Of a stretch of DNA of 40,724 nt, positions 27,118 through 37,839 are shown in pieces. The notes beneath the pieces were generated by a model. The model ran no database searches and was not told the DNA's origin. It saw only the letters and a program-made list of their open reading frames with translations. Made by a program: the position numbers and the translations under genes. How positions within the stretch are numbered: position 1 is the first letter of the stretch; each line of letters opens with the position of its first letter. Source of the DNA: Polymyxa betae. Its lineage: Eukaryota; Endomyxa; Phytomyxea; Plasmodiophorida; Plasmodiophoridae. The stretch is from NCBI GenBank assembly GCA_003693705.1, contig RBZT01000788.1, positions 1,724 through 42,447 on the forward strand, read 5' to 3'.

Positions 27118-28577
27118 AAGGCATCCCCACGGAGTTGCGGTGATAGAAATATCGCTCTGATAACGCGTCCTTTATTCTGGAGGATTCTTGACGAAGAGAA
27201 TTTCGAACTTCTCGACGTGATGGACATTGTCGACTTTTTTGCTGCTCCTTCATACTCGCTTCAAGGTGTAAGCTTATAAAAACGACCGTTTTTTGACTTC
27301 AGATTCAAATTTGATTTCATTATGCAGACTGAAAGCCTTGCAACAAACGCAGTCATCACAATGTAGAAATTGCTCAAGGTATTTCCGCTGGAACGTTCAG
27401 AATCGAGAAATGTCAGACTTCCTACTGTGCACTGTGTTCTGGAGTATATACTTCGCGACGTTCCGCGATTTGGACACCGCGCTGTTGAATGTCGTACCGA
27501 AGAGCATAAACATCAATCAGTTCGTTCACAGTGATGTAAATACTTCAATATCTAGTGGTCTAAATACTCTATAGATCAAAAGCGAATTGAAGCACATCTA
27601 CAGGGGAGACGTATGTACGTCTCCAACTAAGTATGAACCGCAGCGCGTTGCTTGGCGTTCTGTGATACACGGAACGGCTTGGAGCGTCGATGCTGATAGC
27701 ACGACTGTTACGGATTCTCTGCAGCGTCTTTTTCTCTAGGATCCAAATCGAGACTATTCTTTAGAGCATGATCTTGGTATGGCAATCAGTCAGCGATTGG
27801 CAGGAATTTCAATGGATGCGACTTCACCATCAGATCGTTTCTTGTATATGTACAGTGATTCCAACACGGAAAACTACAACAAACCACCCTCGACTCTCGA
27901 AGCCTGAAAGCAAACTGTTGATTACTATAGTGATGTTTTCAATAATGATAATAGTTGCTCGATATGTGAAATGGAGAAAGATGTTAGATCAAATCCGACA
28001 GCCACGGTGTTAAAAGGCTTCTTTTCCGAGCAAGCAAACACCACTGTATCAGTGGGAGACGATGTGTTTGTTGGCCAAGACAGTTGGCCATGCAGAATTA
28101 CAAGGATATTTCAGCACACAATTTCCCTCGATACAAACGTCAACACAACAAGAAAAAGATCATCGCTATGGATACGTAAAAACGTTGATAATGGGTTGCT
28201 AGTTTTGGTCGGTGTCAATTGGTTTCAAGAAGTCCATCAAAAGAAATGGCGAAGACGAACATTCATGCTCGATACATTGAGGCCGAAGATTGGCAGAGTA
28301 AGGAGTCAATCACTGCTGTGGCAGTAATGGATCACATCTGCCAGAGTAGCTCTTGCGATATGAAGAATGTTTGTTCCTTTCATGGCAATCCTTCATGTGA
28401 AGATCGAAAGTGTCAAGGCAGTCAAGCTAACTGGGTCGAGAAGTGGTACCATACAAAGTCCAGAGCATTCACATTGTCTCATCTAACTCATGCTCGTACT
28501 TGAGGAAGATAAATCAGCTGTTTTTGTGGAAACTAAAAAACATGTTCTTTATAGAAAAGCCTAGACAACGAATTATG
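27118..28577 (+). pseudogene. Unidentified multi-exon gene with zinc-binding and BAH-like segments, probably decayed
   Basis: Segments join through short introns: 27266-27302 (37 nt), about 27381-27418 (38 nt), about 27517-27571 (55 nt, tentative) and about 28300-28346 (47 nt). Text in order: NFELLDVMDIVDFFAAPSYS, NLISLCRLKALQQTQSSQCR, TVHCVLEYILRDVPRFGHRA, TKYEPQRVAWRSVIHGTAWS, TTVTDSLQRLF, in-frame TAG, DPNRDYSLEHDLGMAISQRL, in-frame TGA, NNDNSCSICEMEKD, VSVGDDVFVGQDSWPCRITR, LLVLVGVNWFQEVHQ (BAH-like), and a Cys cluster SSSCDMKNVCSFHGNPSCED. A frame change near 28495 gives VLEEDKSAVFVETKKHVLY. I cannot name the family. It could belong to the same large element as the Tnp2-like gene or to an unrelated host gene. 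Confidence 0.45.
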
Positions 28578-29536
28578 CAGCAGTGCGGACTCCCCATTCA
28601 GAGAGCAAATCACGTCTCTGTCGGGCTTGCTCGGATTCACATTGTTTATGATCATTGATTACGTCCACCGAGCCCAGTGAAGTTCCGGTTGATGTTGCTA
28701 TCTTATCAATTTCCTCGCAGATAATGACTCCATTAGTACTGATATCCCCCGAATCCTGGTGTGCGTTCAGTAGCAAGGCATCAAAAGAGTGTCGAACATT
28801 ACTGCCGAGTCACCGAGGTTGCCCATTAAAGAATTTGATAACGGTATCCTCCGCTTCCCTAACCCAAGACATAATTTCATGGTTTCACAAGTGATATCCA
28901 TTTGCCATGCCTCATTGTCTCAAGAATACACTCATCGATTTCGTGGCTTTCAACAGCATCTTCCGACAGTTGTTATATTTGTAAAGATTGAAGCTAATGT
29001 CGAAAGTCCCAGCGTACCTGTTTCTCAAACTATCCAAAGCAGCCTTGATTGTGGTGTCCACTTGCAACAGGGCCTTTCGATCCGAATGATGATGTTTTAA
29101 GTGTTGACATGTTCATTAGAAGTTGAGGATTTGACTTTCGTATTAAATTTTCAAAATCATCCTATGTAAATGTCAATACGGAGCCCAAGACGTCAATGGA
29201 AAGCAGAGCAAATGCTTACAAAAGGTGATTTCACATTCTCTTCTAGAGCTTTATACAAACTGCAGGTCCAGTTTGGGGATCACTCTCAAGGAAGTCGGCA
29301 GACAGTGGTCAAGCGGAACTGAACCACGCTTTATTTCCAAAAGAATAATGATAAAAAAGGACACAGAAACAGGACAGGTCAGGACAGGTCACAGGGTTGC
29401 GCAATCGTCGCTCAATGGAAACGACACTTGCGCACAGGTCGTACCGGGACGCTGCTAGTCAAAGCAGTTGTCTTGGCGGGAGCGGCCTCTCTTGGAGGCT
29501 GCGCAGGATCGGCCTCTTTGCCATCATCGGAAGCAG
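28578..29536. other. About 1 kb with no supportable gene
   Basis: Short frames on both strands only. The minus frame 28776-28573 (INDHKQCESEQARQRRDLLS) looks protein-like but has no motif. Near 29340-29390 a tandem AGGACAGGTC repeat occurs, and on the minus strand GGAAATAAAGCGTGG resembles an LTR polyadenylation region, so a broken LTR is possible. Confidence 0.35.
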
Positions 29537-30062
29537 GGTTGGCAGCCACCAGATTTTTTAGGTTTTGTTATTTTAGGTTTTCTAATAAAACCAGGTTTTT
29601 TCAAATTTTGAAAATCTAGTTTTTTTTAGGTTTTTTCTCTATACGTGGATTCTGCGCAGATTACCAATCTCGTTCTCGGCTCTCCAGTCTCCACGCTATT
29701 CATGGACGACATTATTTTACTGGATTCGCCTTTCGCGTAGAGTACGCCGTAATTGATTCTGAACCTGGCGCCATTGCCCTGAATTTACACTACTCATCAA
29801 GCTTCGTAATTTTTTTGGCGCAGCATAAGTTGAAAAACGTCAGTATATCCGTTGGAGCTTTTCCCAGCTGTCTGGAAAGCAATCTGTTGATACCGATTCC
29901 TGTTCCGAAGATGAGGACGACGACGCTCAGGATGTCTGAAACTACCGCAAAATCCAATTTTCAATCGAATAAATGAGCATTGCAAAGAGGTGTCGAACAA
30001 ATTTGTATGCGGATTAGGTTTTTTGCAGATTAAATGAAGTTTTTTTTAGGTTTTACCAAGGT
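29537..30062. mobile_element. Remnant of a hAT-like element with AGGTTTT subterminal repeats
   Basis: It starts CAGGGTTGGCAGCCACC, a typical hAT end, followed by repeated TTAGGTTTT motifs. The same motifs recur at 30015-30075 in the same orientation. The middle has a short acidic open stretch (DTDSCSEDEDDDAQDV, about 29883-29935) like the C-terminus of some hAT transposases. No matching right inverted repeat or target duplication was found, so it is truncated or the call is wrong. Confidence 0.4.
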
Positions 30063-31289
30063 TTAACCTAAACCTAGGTTCAAGCGTCCTCTTAAAGTAG
30101 ATTTTTCCCAAAACTGATCGGAAGGCGTCTCCACGAACGCGGCCTCTTCGTATGTTTTGGGAGGCTCCGCCTTCCTAAGTGCTGGACCTAAGGTTTTAGG
30201 GTTAGGGTTGTTGGTGTTGCTCGCGACATTACCCCCCGTCAGATGATATTGTGGGTGAGGAGAAAGTTTGCTCGTCATCGAAGTTAATTTGGGGCTCCCA
30301 ACTGTCATCCGACGCACCTTGGCATTCCATCGCACAAGATTTTGACGACTAGAAGGTGGACCACGATGCGCGATGATGCGGTCGACAACAAATGAAAGAG
30401 GATCTTGAGCCGGATCTTGCGAAGCCAACTTCATGTGGGCAGGAGCTACTGCTCGTTGGTAAAACTGTTGGTCGTGGTCAAGGAGCTGGTAGCTGCCTAC
30501 TCTGGTACGTCGAAGCACCTTATATGGCCCCTCGTAAACAGGCTGAGTCTTAGCAGAGCGCTTGGGGTCCAAGATCATGACAAACGAACCAAGTGGAAAA
30601 GGCTCTTTCAAAATCTTCTTTGAGCGAGAAAAGACTGTGATTGCACGGGCTGCATGACCGAGGAGACGTTCTTCAATAGTCGGAAAAAGAACATCGCCCA
30701 TGAACTGCATACGCTGTCGCACTTTGATATATGACTGTTGTAATTCTTCGCCTGAAAGCAGTCGATCATCTGAATAGTCGCCCAGCAGATTGAATGCACG
30801 CCCAAACATTACACTGAATGGGGAAGAGTTAGTGGCTGAAGCAATCTTGGCGTTTATGAACATCCGAACTGCAGGTGTCAAGCGATTCCACTGCTTGTCT
30901 TCACCTTCCAATAGCTTATGGATGATACGACATGATGTTTGCACAAATCGTTCCGCCAATCCGTTAGCTCTTGGATGATACTTAGTCGTCAGGCGATGAT
31001 CGATACCGGCATCTTGGGTCAGGTACTGCGTTAGCTGATTAACAAACTCAGTTCCGTATTCAGATTGAACAACTCGCGGGAAACCGAAATCAGATAATAT
31101 TTGTAAGAGAGCTTCGCAAACGGAGGACGCAGACTTATCTTGCAAAGCTCGCAGAAAGCAAAATCGGGTATTAATCGACGTCCTTATAACGTCTAGAGAA
31201 CAAGATAGCCCCTTACGAAGCATGGTACCATAGAACGGTGGTGTTCGACCATATTCGGGTCTTCGGATGTGACGCCTGGGTCCTGTCAA
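30063..31289 (-). pseudogene. Gypsy-3 integrase fragment (Ty3/Gypsy)
   Basis: A 408-codon frame on the minus strand with the integrase core: FCFLRALQDKSASSVCEALL, VVQSEYGTEFVNQLTQYLT, TTKYHPRANGLAERFVQTSC, then RMFINAKIASATNSSPFSVM and the C-terminal GPYKVLRRTRVGSYQLLDHD. The site that normally reads S-D-N/x-G has Glu-Tyr (SEYG), so the second catalytic acid is changed. The first Asp region is missing because the fragment starts where Copia-3 begins (about 31225). It ends with a low-complexity Pro/Asn tail. No LTR or other domain is attached, so this is a relic. Confidence 0.85.
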
Positions 31290-32090
31290 CCGAGAATCCG
31301 CCTATGTCAAAGCTTTTACCGAGAGCTTATCAATTCGTCTTCATAGGATATGCAGCGAATCAGAAGGCGTATCGATTCTGGATCCCTGAGTTGAACATCG
31401 AGGAAAGCGTTAGAGACGCCCAACTTTGATGGAAAATCGCATTCATTCCTAAATCAGGAAATCAAATGCAGACCAAATTCAGAATCCGCGACGGACAGCA
31501 CACAATCGACGACGACACGCCCATCATCATTAAAGAGCTATAAAAGGGAAATATGCTGGGCGTACAAAGGAACTCGCATGCAAATTGTTTTTTTGCATAG
31601 TCAATTGTGAACCGGATAATGCTCGGGTCGTCACTCTGAAGCGACCAGATACGCAGGCGCGTATTATCAGTGATATGAAAATTGCTACAACTATGCACGA
31701 AGCATTATATTCAGATTTCGGAGCGAAGAAGCGATGCTTAAAAAAATTTGAAGCCTTGAAAAGTTACGGAACTTATGGACCGCAAGAATTACATAAGGAT
31801 TCAGGCCTGACAAATCTAAATCGGTCTTCACGACGGAGCCGAAAAATGATAACAACGGAGAAATCGAAATATTCCGAGCGTGCCTGGTCGCCTGCCGCTA
31901 TTCTCAGCAGTATGCTGTTCTCTACAAAGGCACATTTGCCCAGTGGCTTACCTAGAATCATTAAGAATGATTTTGGCGCTCGCGGCATTGAATCACCTAA
32001 TGCTTAGTCAGTTTGACGTTGCTGGCCCGTATCTTAACGTGGATATTGAAGTTGAGATCTACATGCAATCAGACCAACGACCACGCAACC
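31226..32090 (+). pseudogene. Copia-3 fragment (integrase C-terminus and RT start)
   Basis: On the plus strand, VFDHIRVFGCDAWVLSTENP and YQFVFIGYAANQKAYRFWIP form the copia integrase C-terminal region. A degenerate linker leads to IATTMHEALYSDFGAKK and ALKSYGTY. In other frames, KSVFTTEPKNDNNGEIE and ACLVACRYSQQY represent the RT fingers. LSQFDVAGPYLNVDIEVEIY at 32005-32065 is the first catalytic-Asp motif of a copia RT. At least three frame changes and no downstream YVDD box: a truncated relic that abuts the Harbinger-4 remnant. Confidence 0.8.
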
Positions 32091-32099
32091 CGGAACATG

Positions 32100-33000
32100 T
32101 TACAGTTTCGCGAAGCTATAGTCGCGCATTTAAAGACCAAAAAAGTAGATCCTGCCGATGATGTTGAAGCTCAGGAATCTAAGAATCCGGCTGTTCGTAC
32201 CTCAGATGCTTGAAACCCAGGTCGATTTTGTAAGAATTTCACGGGACCTCAATCATTCAAAACAGAAACGAGATCTGCTAATTGAGGATAAGCTTTCCCA
32301 GGTACGGTTTGCTAAACTAAAGCAAGCCTTCGATATCGGTCTTATAACTAAAGAAGAATTCAATCGTAATGTTCGTGCTTTATTGCTTGACGATTTTTGT
32401 ATACATTTCAAAAACGATCGATTAACAATCGCCTCCCCAACCTAGATCATTTTGCTGTAAGAGACCAAGCTTCCATGACGTCGGCGCTGAACAAAATTGG
32501 TCAAAACAGCAACTGCTCGAAACATAGGTGGGAACTTCACACCATTTTCACTTCAGGGCGCCTCTGCCCCATTCAATCTTCCGTTGATGCCCAGAATACA
32601 TCGCATTGAATGCGTCAGAATCGTAGAGATCGCCCTCTGACATCGCTTCTCTTTCGTCGACCTGTCTCAAACTATATATATCTTCGCCAATCTTTCCAAG
32701 ATCTCCTAAACAGAATTTGAAGTAGTCGTCATCACGCCGGAAATTCTACCTCCAGTTTGCATGAAAGTCAGAGGCACGAAGAATGTTAACGTCGTGGAAG
32801 CTGCCTGGATATCCGGATTATAATGAATAAATGTCCATCGTGGACAACAAGAACGGTGTTTTGGAAGCATACATAGTTTTTCGGCCGCTTTACCATTTAT
32901 TGTGAAAATTCTTCTTATCCTGGCTGGATGGCCGCCGGATCTGAACCAGTGCCCCATTGATATGGCCTATACAGCCCTAAATTTTTGTAAACGATCTGAC
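32100..33000. mobile_element. Harbinger-4 remnant
   Basis: The plus-strand frame 32158-32445 ends KLKQAFDIGLITKEEFNRNV, close to the C-terminus of the Harbinger-3 accessory ORF (KMKQALSLGLIEQDEFNKRA). On the minus strand 32957-32706 encodes a shifted transposase: in mixed frames YPGSFHDV-like, SDFHANWR and FKFCLGDL match the second-Asp region of Harbinger-2 and -3. Gene order (accessory on plus, transposase on minus, convergent) also fits. I could not locate termini or a TTA duplication. Confidence 0.65.
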
Positions 33001-33551
33001 AGCGTTCTTAGACGTCGCTCGTCCGGCAATGAATGTTCATCTTCAATAGATGGTGACGAAGCGCCCTACATATCGCCGGTCAGAAGGGTGGCATGTAGCA
33101 AGGCAGATACCAAGTTGATATTACTAATTGGAATATACCTTCCACAGTCCCGGTGTTTCTGGTGCGCAGTTTGAGCTCGAATACTGTTCGTGAATCGCTA
33201 TCGAATTTATTGGATGAAACATGATTTGATAGGTTAAGAGGAAACCTTCAATTGCGATATGGTTCCGCGATTTGTGGCTATCGGGTATTGTGATGCAGCA
33301 ATTGCAACATTACGTTCATTATATTATTCCCTATTTTCCGTTTCATAATTCAGTTGATCTGTATGGGGACCTTGTTAAAAATAGGATGGGCGTGTGTACC
33401 GAATAGGTGTTGAGCCGACTGACGCTTCAATGAACAATGCTGACCTAATGAATCTGATCGCTGAGCCGGCCAATAAAGATGATGACGGTTCAGGAAATCC
33501 CCATTCTACAAAGAATCCCGTTTTGAATCGCAGCCCCGTTCGATATACTAC
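33000..33551. other. 550 bp with no recognised gene
   Basis: Contains the first part of a short plus-strand open frame (33394-33639, ASMNNADLMNLIAEPANKDD) of unknown nature; that frame runs into the Gypsy-2 LTR, so it is probably not a gene. The rest may be decayed Harbinger-4 or Copia-3 sequence. Confidence 0.35.
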
Positions 33552-33871
33552 TGTCAGAAGCGGAAGTCGTACAGAGAGAGACTGGTGTCAAACAGCGGCT
33601 GACTTACTGAGAGAGATAGAGATTGGTGACCGAAGGTGATTTCGGAGAGCTAGACAGGCGACGAGAGAAGAGACGAGAGAACAAGCAAGGGATGGAAGAT
33701 GGTATGTTTTATAGGCAATTACAAGAATGAAAAGACCGTAATGGCCAAGAGATAGTGTTCGTCAGCAACAGTGAGGCGTTCACTGTGACAGTGAGCCCAA
33801 GTTGCCGGCTGAAAGAGTGTGTAGTCCAGGGGGCATCTAAGGTGGGTTGCGCTCAGCATAATGTCTCTGAC
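33552..33871 (-). repeat. Gypsy-2 3' LTR (about 320 bp)
   Basis: TGTCAGAAGCGG (33552) and GTCTCTGACA (ending 33871) give TGTCAGA...TCTGACA ends, like the TGTCAGGG...CCCTGACA of Gypsy-1. The chromodomain frame runs into it (FNDVRDIMLS), exactly as in Gypsy-1 (RRGDVRDW). The partner LTR is outside the window, so boundaries rest on analogy. Confidence 0.65.
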
Positions 33872-34795
33872 ATCGTTAAAGTTCACTAAATCATTTGGAG
33901 CCGGACGGTCACTATTCTCTGAGTGAAATTTACGGACCATATCGGCAATTATAAAATCTCGGTTGAGTTCACTTGCGGGTTCCCATGAATTATCCTCTGG
34001 GCCATAGCGCTCCCATGATACAAGATATTGCAATTGATGTCTTCTAGATAAGCGCGAATCTAAAATCTGTGAAACAATATAATTGTCGTCAACAGAATCG
34101 TCTAGCTTCAAGGGCTGGGCGGCGGCTGAATGCGGCCTGTAAATGTGTTAGCTCGGTAAGGACTCAGCAATGAGCAGTGAAAACGGGGATGAATATTCAT
34201 GCTTGGGGGCAAATCGAGCTCAAATGTGACAGGATTGATTTCTCGAGTGATGCGAAATGGTCCAACTCTGGTATAGTCAGGTTTCTTGCAAGGACGTCGG
34301 GTCCTGAGGTTATCTGTTGTAAAACATACTTGCTGCCCGACCTGAAAAGGCGACGAGCGTCTATGCTGATCAGAATAATATTTGTATTGTTGCTTAGTCT
34401 GCTCCAGTTGTTGACGCAATGTTTCATGCACGTCTCGAAGATCTTTAGCCATCATTTCGGCTCTAGGAACTAGTGATGAGTCAGGAACATCGAGGTCAAA
34501 CCGGGGGTTGTAACCATACTTTCCGAAGAACGAAGAAGTGTGAATCGAGGAGTGGCATGTGTTGTTATATGAAAATTCTGCCAGAGGCAATAGTGGACAC
34601 CAATCATTTTGCCTATAGTTGATAAAACACCTAAGATATTGTTCTAGGATCTGATTGACTCTTTCCGTCTGGCCATCAGACTGTGGATGATACCCAGAAG
34701 ACGTTGATCTATGAATCTTGAGTATTTGACAGAGACGTTTCCAGAACTTAGAAATATATTGTGATCCTCTGTCCGAAATTATATCATCAAAAAAT
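33872..34795 (-). CDS. Gypsy-2 integrase core end, GPY/F tail and chromodomain
   Basis: From about 34795 an open frame carries DDIISDRGSQYISKFW (second Asp), HPQSDGQTERVNQILEQ (Glu), LPLAEFSYNNTCHSSIHTSS, KPDYTRVGPFRITREINPVT and FHCSLLSPYRANTF, ending at 34108. The overlapping frame 34111-33719 starts MKLDDSVDDNYIVSQILDSR and LQYLVSWERYGPEDNSWEP, a chromodomain. The small overlap implies a frame change of one base between integrase and chromodomain, or genuine recoding. Its tail enters the 3' LTR. Confidence 0.85.
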
Positions 34796-36238
34796 CCGTG
34801 GAGGCGAAAAATATCACGAACGAAAGTACGAGCGGCTGTGCTGCATCTGGAATAGAAACGAAGGCTGAGAGATGGGCTATTTTTGTGAGCCTACAGACTA
34901 CAACCATGACACATGACATGCCTTCGGAACGTGGAAGATCGGTGATAAAATCCACAGAGATTTGCGACCAATGTCTTGAAGAAGATGATAAGGGCATCAG
35001 TTTACCGCATGGGAGTTGGCGAATTTTCTTAGCTCTTGCGCGCGTTTCGCAAGAATCAAAATACTGCTGGACCGTGCGTCGTAAATCACGCCACCAATAA
35101 TTTCGTTGTAATAAGTGAACTGTCTTCGCGCGTCCGAAATGGCCGGCAGCCAATGAGTCATGATGTGATTTCAAACATTCCAACCGGAGAGGTCCAGATG
35201 GAACGTAAATCTTTTCCCGAAACAGAAGTATACCCTGACTAAAACGGAATTGGCCTGCAGCCTTTCGTCGCTGCTGCGATAAGATTCTCTGGACAAACGG
35301 ATCAGAATCTGTTGTGTTTCGGATACGAGAAAGTAAAGAATTCTCGTTTCCACAGATCGTACATGAGATCATGAAATTTTCTTTTCTAATGACAGGCGTA
35401 GGAACCGGTTGTGCTGCATGATAATCTTCTCTTCTGAAAAGGGCATCGGCTTTTCCATTTTTGGTGCCCGGGCGATACTGGATGACAAAGTCAAATCGCG
35501 ACAGAAACTGTGACCACCTAGCTTGACTTTGAGAAAGAGATTTCATAGATTGGAATTCTTTCAAGGATTGATGGTCGGTCAATACAAGAACCGGAGATTT
35601 TGAACCTTCCAAATAGTGTCGCCAAATTTCAAAACCGCACTTGATTGCTAAAAGCTCCTTATCTCGAGTGTCGTAATTTCTTTCCGCAGCCTGGAGGGAC
35701 CTCGAATAGTATGCAACAGGACGAAGCTTCACTGCATCATCTCGGATCGATAACACCGCTCCTAAAGCGAAATCAGATGCGTCGGTTTCCAAAAGGTACT
35801 GGTTTTCGTAATCCGGATGGACAAGAATGGGCGCGGATGAAAACTGCTGCGTCAACTTATCAAAGGAAGATTGCTCTTCGGAACCAAAACAAAAGAGGGC
35901 GTTTCTCGGAGGTGCTTAACCAGTGGCGATATAACGGTAGAAAATCCTTCAATATACCGCCAATAAAAATTGGCAAATCCAAGATTTCGTTGAAGCTGCC
36001 GCACGTTCTGAGGTGCGGGCCAATTACGTATGCCCTCGACTTTAGATGGGTCCATTCGAATGCCGTTATTTGATATAATATAACCAACAAACTGCATTTC
36101 AAACGCGCATTTTCCATATTTTCGTATAAATCGTTTTCCGGTAGACAACGTAGTACCATTTTAAAGTGCTGTCGGTGCTGATCGATACTCTGAGAATTGA
36201 CCAAAATATCATCAAAATATAGCACAACAAACTTCTGA
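34779..36238 (-). pseudogene. Gypsy-2 RT (from the YFDD box), RNase H and integrase N-part
   Basis: From the Harbinger-3 junction: VVLYFDDILVNSQSIDQHRQ, then in a shifted frame FEMQFVGYIISNNGIRMDPS and RNLGFANFYWRYIEGFSTVI (36148-35852). RNase H follows in 35855-34779: ETDASDFALGAVL, RDKELLAIKCGF, LTDHQSLKEFQ, NGKADALFR. Integrase zinc region HHDSLAAGHFGRAKT has HH, but the second Cys pair reads CETRAR, so one Cys is lost. The core begins ISVDFITDLPRSEG (first Asp). A frameshift at about 34790 separates it from the rest of the core. Confidence 0.88.
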
Positions 36239-36397
36239 TAATAAACCTATCCGTAAAAGGAACCCATCTTTGACGAGCAAAGTTGTGTGGCAACCAAGGT
36301 TTGATGCTTTCCGTTATACTGACCGAACTTTGCTATGCAGCCAGTCACATCATAATAAAGCTTGGCCAGGTTTTTGAAGGTGTTATTTATTGCAACA

Positions 36398-37338
36398 ATG
36401 ATCGATAGTGACAGCGATTCCACCATCAACGAGATCCTCGACCATCAGATGGTCGTCCTGACAGCTGCATCGACTGCAGCAGCTACTTCTAGCGTTTTGT
36501 TTGATGATGAAGGAATGACGAACGATGATCAGCGATTCGTCGATCCTGATGAAGGAGTTCGTGATCAACTTTATCTTTTAATGAAGAACCCATCGCTTTT
36601 CAAGGTTATGACAAATTTCACTGCATCTGAATTTGCAGAGCTCAGCGCAAAAGTATGCCCAATTTTGGCGATTAAGGTGGCCAACTGCAGCAGAACGGCA
36701 CGCCCTAGCACAGAGAACTAGTTTCAATGGATGCATAGGGTTTATCGATGGAACACTTGTCCAGATTCGTCGCCCGATGAGCGATACTTTCGGAGAGCGC
36801 CACCAACTTCTGTACAATGGACGAAAATCTATGTACTGTCTTAACAACAGTCGTTGTTGATCACGATGGCTTGTTTATTTACGTGGATCCAGGATATCCC
36901 GGTTCCTTTCACGATATTAATTGTTTGCGCCGTTCTGACCTATTCCGCGATTGGCGGCAGTATTTTGTTCATGATGACAATTACTTTGAATATCTTTTAG
37001 GAGATCCTGGTTATGTTGGAGAGGAGATGTTTATCATGCACCGCATGCGGCAGCGAGGACCTCCCAGAGCCAACCAAAATATGGAGGTGATGGACGCTTT
37101 CAACGCTGCTCATGTGGGGATGAGGGTAAGGGTTGAATGGGGCATCGGAGGCCTTAAGCGAAAGTGGCGAAAACTGATGAAAATGTTTGAAGCAACCATA
37201 GGCAAGCTTCCTCACTTGTTTCGCGCCTGCGCTATTCTTACGAACTTCCTTCAACGTCCCCGTCTTGACGTGCGAGCGTTTGAAGAAGGTGTGGACGCTG
37301 CCAACGCAGGCTGGGATGACGACGATCCTGAATTATGA
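36398..37338 (+). pseudogene. Harbinger-3 transposase (internal deletion and frameshift)
   Basis: Starts MIDSDSDSTINEILDHQM and reads to TNFTASEFAELSAKV (36718 frame). Then the sequence jumps, in another frame, to WPTAAERHALAQRTSFNGCI and FIDGTLVQIRRP (first Asp). Compared with Harbinger-2 about 75-80 codons are missing here, including the helix-turn-helix-like GRPPKLNAEQR region. A one-base shift after NGRKSMYCLNN leads to VVVDHDGLFIYVDPGYPGSF (second Asp HDIN), YFEYLLGDPGYVGEEMF and VRVEWGIGGLKRKWRKL (Glu), ending LLTNFL-like and a stop at 37336-37338. No intron interrupts LLGDPGYVG here. Confidence 0.88.
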
Positions 37339-37373
37339 AATGTATATACAAATTTTTTATTTGATTGAAGGCG

Positions 37374-37766
37374 TCACACTTCCAAAAGAGCAGCAGCTCT
37401 TTTGTTGAATTCATCCTGTTCGATCAGCCCCAACGAGAGAGCCTGTTTCATCTTCTCCAGTTTAGCTAAATCCGCCTTGTGGCGAAGAAGCTCCTGCTGC
37501 GTCTCGCGTATCGAGGAGTAATTCTCACTCATAGTGGCGATAGATGATGATTGAGTATGCAACATCTGTGCCTTTGTGGGCTGAATGCTGGTGGGTTTTT
37601 GTTTGCCAGCTTTTTTCCTGGTCGAACACCACGAATTATAGTGGTTTCCGTGGGACGACATCAGCACCCTGATCTCAAAGGACGTAATCGTATCACGACC
37701 AGCGGTTTTCGCCTTTTTCGGAGGCGAAACCAATAGCTCTTCAATGCTTGCAGTAGACTCGCTCAT
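37374..37766 (-). CDS. Harbinger-3 accessory protein (C-terminal part retained)
   Basis: 130 codons: acidic/basic start with SPPKKAKTAGRDT, basic RKKAGKQKPTS and a coiled-coil C-terminus ETQQELLRHKADLAKLEKMK ending QDEFNKRAAALLEV. It is shorter than the Harbinger-2 accessory ORF (253 codons); the N-terminal domain seems lost, in line with an internal deletion. It converges on the transposase, 35 bp between stops. Confidence 0.7.
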   Translation of the reverse strand: MSESTASIEELLVSPPKKAKTAGRDTITSFEIRVLMSSHGNHYNSWCSTRKKAGKQKPTSIQPTKAQMLHTQSSSIATMSENYSSIRETQQELLRHKADLAKLEKMKQALSLGLIEQDEFNKRAAALLEV

Positions 37767-37839
37767 ATCAACAAAGCCAGGCGATAAGTATGCACAGTGA
37801 AATATGATATGTTTATTACAAAAAAGGTGTTACCAAACG

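Noticed and set aside
635-28000. Stop-codon reassignment (frequent in-frame TGA/TAA/TAG in open frames)
   Set aside because: All three stops occur both as normal terminators (TAG ends both Harbinger-2 genes) and inside decayed elements. The affected copies also carry frameshifts, so decay is the simpler explanation.
29428-29619. Short plus ORF with a lipoprotein-like LAGAASLGGCAGS segment
   Set aside because: The host is eukaryotic, the frame runs into a hAT-like terminus, and no upstream context supports a gene.
33394-33639. 82-codon plus ORF as a gene
   Set aside because: It overlaps the start of the Gypsy-2 LTR and has no recognisable domain.
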